Shown: positions 48,585 through 56,367 of the stretch, piece by piece | Position numbering within the stretch: the stretch's first letter is position 1 | How the letters are laid out: each line of letters opens with the position of its first letter | Assembly (NCBI GenBank): GCA_040223615.1 | Contig: JAVKFY010000037.1 | Location: 1 to 64,000, forward strand | Reading direction: 5' to 3' | Length of the DNA stretch: 64,000 nt | Origin: JAVKFY01 sp040223615 | Lineage (GTDB): Bacteria; Pseudomonadota; Alphaproteobacteria; GCA-2731375 | Made by a program: the position numbers and the translations under genes | The notes under the pieces: generated by a model | What the model saw: only the letters and a program-made list of their open reading frames with translations | Database searches by the model: none | Told to the model about the DNA's origin: nothing

Positions 48585-49414
48585 TTGTCCTTGGCGACGC
48601 GGTTTGGGATCATCGGCAGGCCGGCGTCGCGCTTCTCCTCGATCTCGCGCTTGACCTTCAGCGCCCGTGCCTCGCGTTCGATCGAGCTTGGGTGCGTGCC
48701 GAAGAAGCTGGTCGGCCGGGCCGAGCGCGGATTGATCTGCGTGAACCGGTCCATCACCCGCGCCGCCGCCGTCGGGTCGTAGCCCGCCAGTTCGATGGCA
48801 TAGATGCCGAGATAGTCGGCCTCGCGCTCCTGCGCCTTGGAGTAGGACAGCCGGCCGCCGACGGCGCCGACGGTCGCGCCAAGCTGGGTTGCCTTGGCGA
48901 TATTGCGCGAGCGGTTGTAGCTGTCGCGCGAGCCCGCCGCCGCCAGCGCGCCGAGCAGCGCGCCGCCGACCAGCGCGCCGACGGTCATGTTGCGCTTGCC
49001 CTCGTTGATGTGGTTGGCCATGTGGTGGCCGATCTCGTGCGCCAGCACGAAGGCGACCTCGTCCTCGCTCTCCAGGTATTCCAGCATCGCGGTGGTGATG
49101 ACGATCTTGTTCTCGCCGCTGGCGTAGGCGTTCGGCGTGTCGTCATCGTTCTCGATGCTGATATCGAAATCGCAATTCTTGCCGGAGACGTTCTCGCAGA
49201 GGTCGCGGATCGCCGGGCGCAGCCGCATCTCGGCAGCGGTGACGATGCGGGCCGCCTCGACCCGGTCGCGCTTCACTTTCTTGGCCTGGTCGCTGCGGGC
49301 GGCAGCGACCCGTTGCAGTTCGGCGTCGCTCACCTCCGGCGACATGTACTCCGGCGTCGCGCAAGCCGCGAGCGCGGGACACACGAGCGCCAAGACAATG
49401 TTCCCGATCCGCAT
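48581..49414 (-). CDS. M48 family zinc metalloprotease lipoprotein
   Basis: The 277-residue precursor has a lipobox (LAACAT, Cys18 or so), followed by a peptidase M48 domain. The zinc motif is FVLAHEIGHHMANH (HEIGH near residue 125), with the third ligand Glu in SKAQEREADYLGIYAIELAG. A glycine-rich pair of segments VGALVGGALLGALAAAG suggests a loop or membrane-interacting part. It resembles periplasmic BepA/YcaL/LoiP-type quality-control proteases. ATG 49414 follows GGAGGGG. It overlaps the end of the hydrolase gene. Confidence 0.9.
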   Translation of the reverse strand: MRIGNIVLALVCPALAACATPEYMSPEVSDAELQRVAAARSDQAKKVKRDRVEAARIVTAAEMRLRPAIRDLCENVSGKNCDFDISIENDDDTPNAYASGENKIVITTAMLEYLESEDEVAFVLAHEIGHHMANHINEGKRNMTVGALVGGALLGALAAAGSRDSYNRSRNIAKATQLGATVGAVGGRLSYSKAQEREADYLGIYAIELAGYDPTAAARVMDRFTQINPRSARPTSFFGTHPSSIEREARALKVKREIEEKRDAGLPMIPNRVAKDN

Positions 49415-49463
49415 GCCGCTCCCCTCCGCGATGCCGATCGCTATTGTTCCTTCTTTGTTCCAT

Positions 49464-49490
49464 ATTATAAAACAGCGAACCCTATTGCAA
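49464..49490 (-). promoter_or_regulatory. Likely sigma-70 promoter of the M48 protease gene
   Basis: On the minus strand TTGCAA (49490-49485) is followed after 15 bases by TATAAT (49469-49464). The region 49440-49500 is unusually AT-rich for this genome. It lies about 50 bases before the protease ATG. The spacing is short but the -10 box is perfect. Confidence 0.5.
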
Positions 49491-49506
49491 TCCAGAAAAG
49501 GTCGGC

Positions 49507-50376
49507 TCAGCCGGGCGCCAGCGCCGCAACGGTCCGGTCCAGCGCGGCGGCATCGCCATCGGCGTGGACCGGTTGCAGGCAGACGTGATCGGCGCCGGCG
49601 TCGAGGTGCGCCTGCAACCGCGCGTGGATCGCCGCCTCGTCGCCCCACACGACCATGGCGTCGAGGAACCGGTCCGACCCCTGCCCTTCCAGGTCCGCCT
49701 CGGTGAAGCCCTGGCGCAGCCAGTTGTTGCGATAGTTCGGCAGCACCATGTAGCGGGCCAGTTCCTTGGCCGCGAGGGTCCGCGCGGTTGTGGCGTCGCT
49801 TTCGAGGCAGACCTTTTGCTCCACGCACAGCCACTTGCCCGACCCGAGAATCTCGCGCGCCTGCGCGGTGTGATCGGGCGTCACGTTGTACGGGATCGCG
49901 CCCCGCGTCGCGTCCCGGGCGAGCTTCAGCATGTTCGGACCGAGCGCGGCGATCACCGTGGTCCGCGCCGGATCGGACAGCGCCGCGCCTTCGCCGCGCA
50001 CGCCCTCCAGGTAGGCGCGCATCGACGCCACTGGCTTGCCGTAGACGTGGCCACGCACCGCCTCGACCAAGGGAATATGACTGACCCCCAGCCCGAGGAT
50101 AAAGCGGTCGTTGGAGATCGCGTTCAGGGTGATCTGGCCCTGGCGCGTGGTCACCGCGTCGCGCGCGTAGATGTTGGCGATTGAGCTGCCGACCAGCAGC
50201 TTGTCGGTGTTGCAGAGCAGGAATGCGGCCTGGCTCAACGACTCCCACCCGACCGCCTCCGGGTACCACAACGTCGCGTAGCCGAGCTGTTCCACACGCT
50301 GCGCGAATGCCGCCAGCGCCGGCATGTCGAGCTTGGATGTGGGGTACCAGACGCCGTAGGTGCCAATTCCGTCCAT
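49507..50376 (-). CDS. LLM class F420/flavin-dependent oxidoreductase
   Basis: The 289-residue protein is a luciferase-like monooxygenase fold member of the TIGR03620-type F420-dependent group. It shows GVWYPTSKLDMPALAAFAQRVEQLGYATLWYPEA, SIANIYARDAVTTRQGQITL, DRFILGLGVSH and AALGPNMLKLARDATRGAIPYNVTPDH. Whether it uses F420 or FMN cannot be seen; F420 genes are not in this window. It is divergent from the DUF1194 gene. Confidence 0.88.
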   Translation of the reverse strand: MDGIGTYGVWYPTSKLDMPALAAFAQRVEQLGYATLWYPEAVGWESLSQAAFLLCNTDKLLVGSSIANIYARDAVTTRQGQITLNAISNDRFILGLGVSHIPLVEAVRGHVYGKPVASMRAYLEGVRGEGAALSDPARTTVIAALGPNMLKLARDATRGAIPYNVTPDHTAQAREILGSGKWLCVEQKVCLESDATTARTLAAKELARYMVLPNYRNNWLRQGFTEADLEGQGSDRFLDAMVVWGDEAAIHARLQAHLDAGADHVCLQPVHADGDAAALDRTVAALAPG

Positions 50377-50476
50377 GTCTCGTCTCCAATGCTGTCGGCG
50401 TCAGTCTATACCCTCGCGCTTGTCCGGCACCCGGTACCCGGCTTCAATTCCCCGGCAGTTCATTGGGGGACATGAG

Positions 50477-51193
50477 ATGCACATGGTGTTCGCGACGCTG
50501 GTCTGGTTGCTGCTGACCCTGCCGGCGACGGCGGCGGAGTGGGTCGACCTGGAACTGGTGCTGCTGGCCGACGCGTCGCGCTCGATCGACGACGGCGAAA
50601 TCCAGTTTCAGCGCCGCAACTACGCCGACGCCCTCCTCCACCCCGACGTGCTGGGCGCCATCGCCAACGGCTATCGCGGTCGCATCGCCGTGACCTACGT
50701 CGAGTGGGGCGACGAGAACTGGCAGGACGTGGTGGTGCCGTGGACGGTGATCGACGGCAAGGCGACGGCGCAGGCCTTCATCGCCCAGCTCATGGTGGCG
50801 CCGCGCCGCGCCCAGGGGCCGAACGCGATCGGCAGCGCCATCGCCGCCGGCCACGCCCTGATCGACGGCAACGACCTGGAAGGCGAGCGCCAGGTCATCG
50901 ATTTCTCCGGCGACAGCGCCTACACCTTCGGCGGCATCTCGGTACCGCTCGCCCGGGCCGCCGCGCTGGCCGCCGGGATCACCATCAACGGCCTGGCGAT
51001 CCTGTGCCGCGAATGCGTCTCCGGCCGGCCGCTGGACTATGACCTGGAGGGCGCGTTCCGCGACTTCATCGTCGGCGGCCCCGGCGCCTTCGTGGTCACC
51101 GCCGAGGACCGCAAGAGTTTCGCCGAGGCGGTGCGCCGCAAGCTGCTGCTGGAGATCGCCGGCCGGATGCCCAAGGCCGTGGCCCGGCGCTAG
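50477..51193 (+). CDS. DUF1194 family secreted von Willebrand-type protein
   Basis: The 238-residue precursor has a signal peptide (VFATLVWLLLTLPATAA), then a von Willebrand A-like domain. The metal-site motif is DASRSIDDGE (about residues 30-39). YVEWGDENWQ, RQVIDFSGDSAYTFGG and NGLAILCRE are typical of DUF1194. The function is unknown. The ATG at 50477 follows GGGGGACATGAG; an earlier frame overlaps the LLM gene start. It ends 125 bases before the peptide gene, so a link is not shown. Confidence 0.88.
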   Translation: MHMVFATLVWLLLTLPATAAEWVDLELVLLADASRSIDDGEIQFQRRNYADALLHPDVLGAIANGYRGRIAVTYVEWGDENWQDVVVPWTVIDGKATAQAFIAQLMVAPRRAQGPNAIGSAIAAGHALIDGNDLEGERQVIDFSGDSAYTFGGISVPLARAAALAAGITINGLAILCRECVSGRPLDYDLEGAFRDFIVGGPGAFVVTAEDRKSFAEAVRRKLLLEIAGRMPKAVARR

Positions 51194-51239
51194 CGCGCCA
51201 TCCGCGCCACAGTTTTGTCCCGGCGTCGGCCGCAATTTG

Positions 51240-51255
51240 TGTGTCGGCGATCACA
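51240..51255. promoter_or_regulatory. CRP/FNR-superfamily-like palindrome upstream of the peptide gene
   Basis: TGTGTCGGCGATCACA is close to the CRP consensus TGTGA-N6-TCACA, with one mismatch. It is centred about 71 bases upstream of the peptide start, and the AT-rich stretch CTAAGATTATGTTAACC lies between, where a -10 box would be. Position fits activation, but only the sequence match supports this. Confidence 0.4.
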
Positions 51256-51318
51256 CCAGTTCGGCACTCTAAGATTATGTTAACCATGATTGAAACGGTC
51301 ATCGCACGGGAGCCAACC

Positions 51319-51531
51319 ATGCCGAAGAAGCCGAAGCAAAATGCGGAAACCCAGACCGAGCTCAGCGAAGACGAGCTGGCGCGGGTCCAGGGCGGCGCCA
51401 CCGACGACGTCTACATCGACGGCAACATCATCACTGCCGAGAACTACGATTCCGCTGCCGCCGCCAAGGACGGGAGCAGGACCCGAGCGTCGTTGACGGC
51501 GCGGTTCAAGAAAGACCAGGCGGTCCCCTGA
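51319..51531 (+). CDS. Candidate RiPP precursor with GG-type leader
   Basis: The 70-residue peptide has a charged start (MPKKPKQNAETQ), then TELSEDELARVQGG (residues 13-26). This is the LSxxEL-x-VxGG leader motif seen in double-glycine and radical SAM-linked precursor families. The 44-residue remainder is the presumed core: ATDDVYIDGNIITAENYDS, then AAAAKDGSR and a basic end. It has no cysteine, but has Tyr32 and Tyr43 flanked by Asp. The ATG at 51319 has GGGAG seven bases upstream; in-frame ATGs at 51277 and 51286 lack one. The radical SAM gene begins 24 bases after the stop. Confidence 0.7.
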   Translation: MPKKPKQNAETQTELSEDELARVQGGATDDVYIDGNIITAENYDSAAAAKDGSRTRASLTARFKKDQAVP

Positions 51532-51554
51532 GCCTCGCCCGCACCGCGACGCCG

Positions 51555-52652
51555 GTGCGCCCGGCGGCCGAGGCCGGCCACACCTTCTGGCAGGTGAAGG
51601 CGTCGACGCTGTGCAACCTGCGCTGCCGCTACTGCTACGAGTGGGACCGGCTGGCCGACACCAGGCGCCTGCCACTCGACGGGTGGCGGCGGGTCTTCGA
51701 GGCGGCGCGGACCTACGCCCCCTACTGCCGCGCACGCTTCGGCGTCGTCTCGGAACCGCTGATCTTCTGGCATGGCGGCGAGCCGCTGCTGCTGCCCAAC
51801 GGGTACGTGCGCGAGGTCCTGGCGTTGCAGCGCGAGGTCTTTGGCGCGCCGCCGATCAACCTGGTGCAGACCAACCTGTTCCGGCCGAACGAAACGCTGG
51901 AGACCATGCTGGCCGCCGGCTTCGTCTTCTCGGTCTCGCTTGACGGACGGCCCGGCGCGCGAGTCGACGGCGCCGGCCGCGACAGCGAGCGCCAGGTCTG
52001 GGGCAACCTCGCCGCCCTGCAGGCGCGCGGCGCGACGGTCGGCGTCGCCTTGGTGCTGGGCCGGCACAACTATCGCGACCTGCCCGCGCTCCACGACGCG
52101 CTGGCGACGCTGGGAGTCGCGTGGCTGCGCGTCAATCCGCTCTTCGCGCCGCCGCACGACGCGCCGGCCGGCGACCTGCCGTTGACCTCGGCCGAGATCG
52201 TCGCCGCGCTCGGCGAGCTACAGGTGCATCGCCGGCGAACCGGCGCGAGCCTGGAAGTACAGCCGCTGGACCGCATCGCCGAGGCCGTCGCCCGCCACGA
52301 AGCCGGCGAGGCCGCGCCGCTATATGCGCGCGCCGGCCACGCCGCCGGACGTTTCGTGGTGCACCCCGACGGCACGCTCGCGACCCAGGCCGGCGACAAT
52401 GACGGCGAGCACGTCATCGGCAACCTCATGCGCCAGGACCTGCCGGCGATCCTGGCGGGCGACGCCTATGCCCGCGCGGTGGCGCTAGATGACAAGGCGC
52501 GCGCCATGGTCTGCGGCCGCTGCCGGTTCCAGTACGCATGCAACGGACGCGCCCTGCTGGAAACACCGATCGCGTCGGCCAACGACCCCTGCCCCATCGA
52601 AGCACCACTCACCGAGGTGATCGCGGCTCAGGCAGACGGCACCACAGGGTAG
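51555..52652 (+). CDS. Radical SAM/SPASM peptide-modifying enzyme (candidate)
   Basis: The 365-residue protein, counted from GTG 51555, has the radical SAM cluster motif TLCNLRCRYCYEW with Cys20, Cys24 and Cys27. Further typical pieces are FWHGGEPLLLPNGYV, INLVQTNLF and FVFSVSLDGRPGARVDG. The C-terminal SPASM-like part has Cys320, Cys323, Cys329 and Cys346 (CGRCRFQYAC, then DPCPIE), enough for one auxiliary cluster. IGNLMRQDLPAIL is also usual for SPASM proteins. The gene follows a leader-type peptide gene, as in radical SAM RiPP systems. A CTG at 51528 overlapping the peptide stop is an alternative start. It is convergent with glyA2, overlapping by 25 bases. Confidence 0.88.
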   Translation: MRPAAEAGHTFWQVKASTLCNLRCRYCYEWDRLADTRRLPLDGWRRVFEAARTYAPYCRARFGVVSEPLIFWHGGEPLLLPNGYVREVLALQREVFGAPPINLVQTNLFRPNETLETMLAAGFVFSVSLDGRPGARVDGAGRDSERQVWGNLAALQARGATVGVALVLGRHNYRDLPALHDALATLGVAWLRVNPLFAPPHDAPAGDLPLTSAEIVAALGELQVHRRRTGASLEVQPLDRIAEAVARHEAGEAAPLYARAGHAAGRFVVHPDGTLATQAGDNDGEHVIGNLMRQDLPAILAGDAYARAVALDDKARAMVCGRCRFQYACNGRALLETPIASANDPCPIEAPLTEVIAAQADGTTG

Positions 52653-53917
52653 ATCGGAAACGCCTCGGCCAGCGCCAGCACGTGCGCCCGCACCGAGGCG
52701 ATCACCGGCTCCGGATCGTCGCTCTTCAGCGCGTCCAGCACCTGCACGATCAGGTCGCCGACGTGGGTGAACTCGGTCGGCCCGAAGCCGCGCGTCGTGC
52801 CGGCCGCGACGCCGAAACGCAGGCCCGAGGTCACCATCGGCTTTTCCGGATCGAACGGCACCGCGTTCTTGTTGCAGGTCAGCCCGGCCCGCTCCAGCGC
52901 CGCCGAGGCGACGTCGCCGGTCAGGCCCTTCGGCCGCAGGTCGGCCAGCATCAGCGGTGTGTCGGTGCCGCCGCTGACGATGTCGACGCCACCGTCCATC
53001 AATGCCTTGGCCAGCGCGTGGGCATTGTCGAGCATGCGCCGGGCATAGGCCGCGAATTCCGGCCGCAGCGCCTCGCCCAGGCACACCGCCTTGCCGGCCA
53101 TCACGTGCAGCATCACCGAGCCTTGCACGCCCGGGAAGGTGGCGCTGTCGATCTTCTTGGCCAGCGCCTCGTCGTTGGTCAGCACCACACCGCCGCGCGG
53201 CCCGCGCAGGTTCTTGTAGGTCGTGGTGGTGACGACATGCGCGTGCGGGAACGGGTCGGGATAGAGCCCGGCCGCGACCAGCCCGGCAAAGTGCGCGATG
53301 TCGACCAGCAGATAGGCGCCAACGGCATCGGCCGCCTCCCGCATCGCCTTGAAGTCGATGGCGCGGGCGTAGGCGGAGCCGCCGGCGATGATCAGCTTCG
53401 GCCGATGTTCCTCGGCGAGCTTGCGCACCTCGTCCATGTCGATACGGCCGTCCTGCCGCCGCACGCCATAGCTCACGATGTCGAACCACTTGCCGGTCAG
53501 GTTCGGCTTGGCGCCGTGGCTCAGGTGGCCGCCGGCGCTGAGCGACATCGACAGCACCGTGTCGCCCGGCTGCACCAGCGCCAGGAACACCGCCAGGTTG
53601 GCCTGGCTGCCGGAGTGCGGTTGCAGGTTGGCGTACTTGCAGCCGAACAGTTCACAGGCCCGCTCGATCGCCAGCCGTTCGATGACGTCGGCATATTCGG
53701 CGCCGCCGTAGTAGCGCCGGCCGGGATAGCCCTCCACCGTCTTGTTGGTCATCACCGAGCCCTGCGCTTCGAGCACGGCAAGCGACACGATGTTCTCCGA
53801 GGCGATCAGTTCGATGCCGTCCTGCTGGCGCTTCAGCTCGCCGTCGAGCGCGGCCTGGACTGCCGGGTCGATCTCCGCCAGCGAGGACGTGAAATAGCCG
53901 GGATGCGGCTCAGCCAC
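52628..53917 (-). CDS. glyA: Serine hydroxymethyltransferase, second copy
   Basis: The 429-residue enzyme has all main motifs: GIELIASENIVS, YPGRRYYGG, and the Schiff-base lysine in VVTTTTYKNLRGPRGG (Tyr instead of the usual His before Lys). It is only moderately like the copy at 41.4 kb, so the two are paralogs and not a recent duplication. It is the last gene of a valine-degradation operon, and its ATG overlaps the marR end by eight bases. Substrate could differ, for example 2-methylserine or threonine; not determined. Confidence 0.93.
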   Translation of the reverse strand: MAEPHPGYFTSSLAEIDPAVQAALDGELKRQQDGIELIASENIVSLAVLEAQGSVMTNKTVEGYPGRRYYGGAEYADVIERLAIERACELFGCKYANLQPHSGSQANLAVFLALVQPGDTVLSMSLSAGGHLSHGAKPNLTGKWFDIVSYGVRRQDGRIDMDEVRKLAEEHRPKLIIAGGSAYARAIDFKAMREAADAVGAYLLVDIAHFAGLVAAGLYPDPFPHAHVVTTTTYKNLRGPRGGVVLTNDEALAKKIDSATFPGVQGSVMLHVMAGKAVCLGEALRPEFAAYARRMLDNAHALAKALMDGGVDIVSGGTDTPLMLADLRPKGLTGDVASAALERAGLTCNKNAVPFDPEKPMVTSGLRFGVAAGTTRGFGPTEFTHVGDLIVQVLDALKSDDPEPVIASVRAHVLALAEAFPIYPVVPSA

Positions 53918-54383
53918 CGAACTGCACTTCCGAGCTCCAGAACCGTTCCAGCTTGCGCAGCGAGGCGTTCATCGCCGCGACCTGGTCGGCCGGCACCGCG
54001 CCCGGCGCGAACAGCTTGTCCACGTGGCGTTCGAACAGGGCGTTGACCTCGTCACGCAGGCCCAGCCCCTTGTCCGACAGCTTCACCCGCACCGAACGCT
54101 TGTCGTGCTGCGAGCGGGCCTGCAGCAGGTAGTCGTTCTCCACCAGCTTCTTCACGTTGTAGGAGACGTTGGAGCCGAGGTAGTAGCCGCGATAGGTCAG
54201 TTCGCCGACGGTCAGTTCGTCGTCGCCGATGTTGTACAGGATCAGCGCCTGCACGTTGTTGATGTCGCCCCGACCGACCCGGTCCAGCTCGGCCTTCAGC
54301 ACGTCGAGCAGCCGGCGATGCAGCCGCTCGATCAGCAGCAGCGCGTTGAGGTAGAGATCCTTGTCGCCGGGCTCGCCGTCCAT
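53910..54383 (-). CDS. MarR family regulator (LdtR/PetP-like)
   Basis: The 157-residue protein has a MarR winged helix-turn-helix: IYNIGDDELTVGELTYR, GSNVSYNVKKLVENDYLLQARSQHDKRSVRVKLSDKG. The YYLGSNVSYNVKKL part is typical of the LdtR/PetP branch found in alphaproteobacteria. Its place between mmsB and glyA2 inside the operon suggests it regulates this operon, with a pathway acyl-CoA or acid as a possible ligand. That is inference. The start ATG 54383 lies five bases after mmsB. Confidence 0.88.
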   Translation of the reverse strand: MDGEPGDKDLYLNALLLIERLHRRLLDVLKAELDRVGRGDINNVQALILYNIGDDELTVGELTYRGYYLGSNVSYNVKKLVENDYLLQARSQHDKRSVRVKLSDKGLGLRDEVNALFERHVDKLFAPGAVPADQVAAMNASLRKLERFWSSEVQFGG

Positions 54384-54388
54384 CGCGC

Positions 54389-55279
54389 TCAGCCCTTGCC
54401 GCGGATCAGCTTGATGATGCCGGAGAAGTCCAGGTCGTCCATGCCGGCAGCCTCCATCAGCGCGAAGACCGCGGCGGCCTGGCCGCCGATCGGGCTGGCG
54501 GAACGCGCGCTCGCCATCGCCGCCTGCGCCAGGCGCAGGTCCTTCAGCATGTTCGCCGCGGTGAAGCCGGCGGCATAGTCGCGGTTGGCCGGCGAGGCCG
54601 GTACCGGTCCCGGCACCGGGCAGTAGTTCGACAGTGCCCAGCTGTTGCCCGACGAGGTGCTGGCGATGTTCCACAGGGTCTGATGATCCAGGCCCAGCTT
54701 CTCGGCCAGCACGAAGGCCTCCGCGGTGGCGATCATCGTCGCGCCGAGCATCATGTTGTTGCAGATCTTGGCGATCTGGCCGTTGCCGGCGGGACCGGCG
54801 TGGACGATGTTCTTGCCCATCCGCTCCAGGAACGGCCTGGCGCGCTCGAACGCCTTGTCGGAGCCGCCGCACATGAAGGTGAGCGACCCGGCCTCGGCGC
54901 CGCCGACACCGCCGGAGACCGGCGCGTCCAGCATGTCCAGCCCGGCGGCCTCAGCCGCCGCGTGCGCGGCGCGGGCGGAGTCGACGTCGATGGTCGAGCA
55001 GTCGATCAGCAGCGTGCCGGCATCGACCGAGCCGATCACGCCGTCGTCGCCCATGTAGACGCCGCGCACATGCGGGCCGGCCGGCAGCATCGTGACCACC
55101 GCGTCGACGCCCTTGGCCGCCTCGGCGACCGAGCCCGCCAGCGTCGCGCCCGCGTCTTCCGCGGCCTTCTTTGCGGCATCGGAAAGGTCGAACGCGCTCA
55201 CCGAATGCTGCGCCTTCACCAGGTTGTTCAGCATCGGCCCGCCCATGTTGCCGACGCCGATGAAGCCGATCTTCGCCAT
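54389..55279 (-). CDS. mmsB: 3-hydroxyisobutyrate dehydrogenase
   Basis: The enzyme oxidises 3-hydroxyisobutyrate to methylmalonate semialdehyde in valine degradation, using NAD. The 296-residue protein has IGFIGVGNMGGPM, the substrate motif DAPVSGGVGGAEAGSL, and the catalytic lysine in GNGQIAKICNNMMLG (about residue 171). The C-terminal KDLRLAQ is also typical. It starts 17 bases after the hydrolase gene. Confidence 0.94.
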   Translation of the reverse strand: MAKIGFIGVGNMGGPMLNNLVKAQHSVSAFDLSDAAKKAAEDAGATLAGSVAEAAKGVDAVVTMLPAGPHVRGVYMGDDGVIGSVDAGTLLIDCSTIDVDSARAAHAAAEAAGLDMLDAPVSGGVGGAEAGSLTFMCGGSDKAFERARPFLERMGKNIVHAGPAGNGQIAKICNNMMLGATMIATAEAFVLAEKLGLDHQTLWNIASTSSGNSWALSNYCPVPGPVPASPANRDYAAGFTAANMLKDLRLAQAAMASARSASPIGGQAAAVFALMEAAGMDDLDFSGIIKLIRGKG

Positions 55280-55296
55280 GCCGTGTCTCTCCCTGA

Positions 55297-56367
55297 CTAG
55301 TCTTTTCGCCGCGCCGGCGGCAGGTCGTCGATATCGCCATCCGGCGGCACCTTGTCGAAATAGGCCGCCACGTCGGCATCGCTGATCTCGGCCAGGCTGG
55401 CCGGCTGCCACTGCGGCGCGTTGTCCTTGTCGACGATGACGGCCCGTACGCCCTCGTAGAAATCGTGCCCGGTGATGCAACCGCAGGCCATTCGGTACTC
55501 CATCACCATGCAGGCGTTGAAGTCCTTCTTCGCGCCTTCGTGGAACTGGCGGCAGGTGATCTTCATGGCGGTCGGCGACATGCGCATCAACAGTTGCAGC
55601 GTGTTCACGCTCCAATCGTCGGTACGCTCGCCCAGTGCCGCAACGATGGCGTCCATGTCGTTACCAGCGAAAGCCTCGTCGATCGCCTCGCGATGCTCGC
55701 GCAGGATCGAGTGGCCCTCCGGTTCGGCCGAGAAGCGCTTGATCGTCGCCTCGATGTCGCCGCCGGCGCACAGCGCCTCGGCCAGCGGCCCCATCTGGTC
55801 CGCCGGCACCATCATGTCGCCGCAGCCGGCATACAGCACGTCCGCCGCCTTGATCCGCGTGCCGGTCAGCGCCAGGTAAAGGCCCAGACGGCCTGGCATG
55901 CGCGGCATGAAGTAGCCGCCGCCGACATCGGGGAACAGGCCGATGGCGGTCTCCGGCATGGCGAAGTTGATGCGATCGCTGACCACCCGCCAGGTGCCGT
56001 GCACCGCCAGCCCGACGCCGCCGCCCATGACGATGCCGTCCATCAGCGCGATATAGGGCTTGGGGAAGTGGTACAGCTTGGCGTTCAGCCGGTACTCGTT
56101 CTTGAAGAACTGGTAGGGGTACCAGTTCCCGGCCTGGCCCTCCTCGCACACCCGGCGGATGTCGCCGCCGGCGCACAGCGCCCGGCCGCCGGCGCCACGC
56201 ACGATGACCAGCTCGACCGAGGCGTCATCCATCGCCTTGTCGAGCTGGTCCTCCATGTCGAGGCACATTTCCAGCGACAGCGCGTTCAGCGCCTTCGGCC
56301 GGTTCAGGGTGATGAGCAGCGCCTTGCCGCGCCGCTCGAACAGGATGTCGTCGCCGGCGCGACTCAT
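55297..56367 (-). CDS. 3-hydroxyisobutyryl-CoA hydrolase (HIBCH)
   Basis: This crotonase-fold hydrolase releases CoA from 3-hydroxyisobutyryl-CoA in valine breakdown. The 356-residue protein, longer than hydratases, has RALCAGGDIRRVCEEG, GIVMGGGVGLAVHGTWRV and FAMPETAIGLFPDVGGGYFMPRMPG, with Glu and Asp of the active site. The C-terminal extension near VEYRMACGC... region is as in HIBCH. ATG 56367 overlaps the previous stop (ATGA). It lies between the dehydrogenase and mmsB. Confidence 0.94.
   Translation of the reverse strand: MSRAGDDILFERRGKALLITLNRPKALNALSLEMCLDMEDQLDKAMDDASVELVIVRGAGGRALCAGGDIRRVCEEGQAGNWYPYQFFKNEYRLNAKLYHFPKPYIALMDGIVMGGGVGLAVHGTWRVVSDRINFAMPETAIGLFPDVGGGYFMPRMPGRLGLYLALTGTRIKAADVLYAGCGDMMVPADQMGPLAEALCAGGDIEATIKRFSAEPEGHSILREHREAIDEAFAGNDMDAIVAALGERTDDWSVNTLQLLMRMSPTAMKITCRQFHEGAKKDFNACMVMEYRMACGCITGHDFYEGVRAVIVDKDNAPQWQPASLAEISDADVAAYFDKVPPDGDIDDLPPARRKD

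Noticed and set aside
48050..49588. 512-codon plus-strand frame across the hydrolase, M48 and LLM genes
   Set aside because: It is antisense or out of frame to three clear genes and has low-complexity Arg/His/Gln composition.
50477..51193. DUF1194 gene as a third part of the peptide system
   Set aside because: It ends 125 bases before the peptide gene, with a likely promoter in between; its family is common without radical SAM neighbours.
51271..51290. Possible sigma-54 promoter (GGCAC) before the peptide gene
   Set aside because: The required GG-N10-GC spacing is not met; the downstream GC pair is missing.
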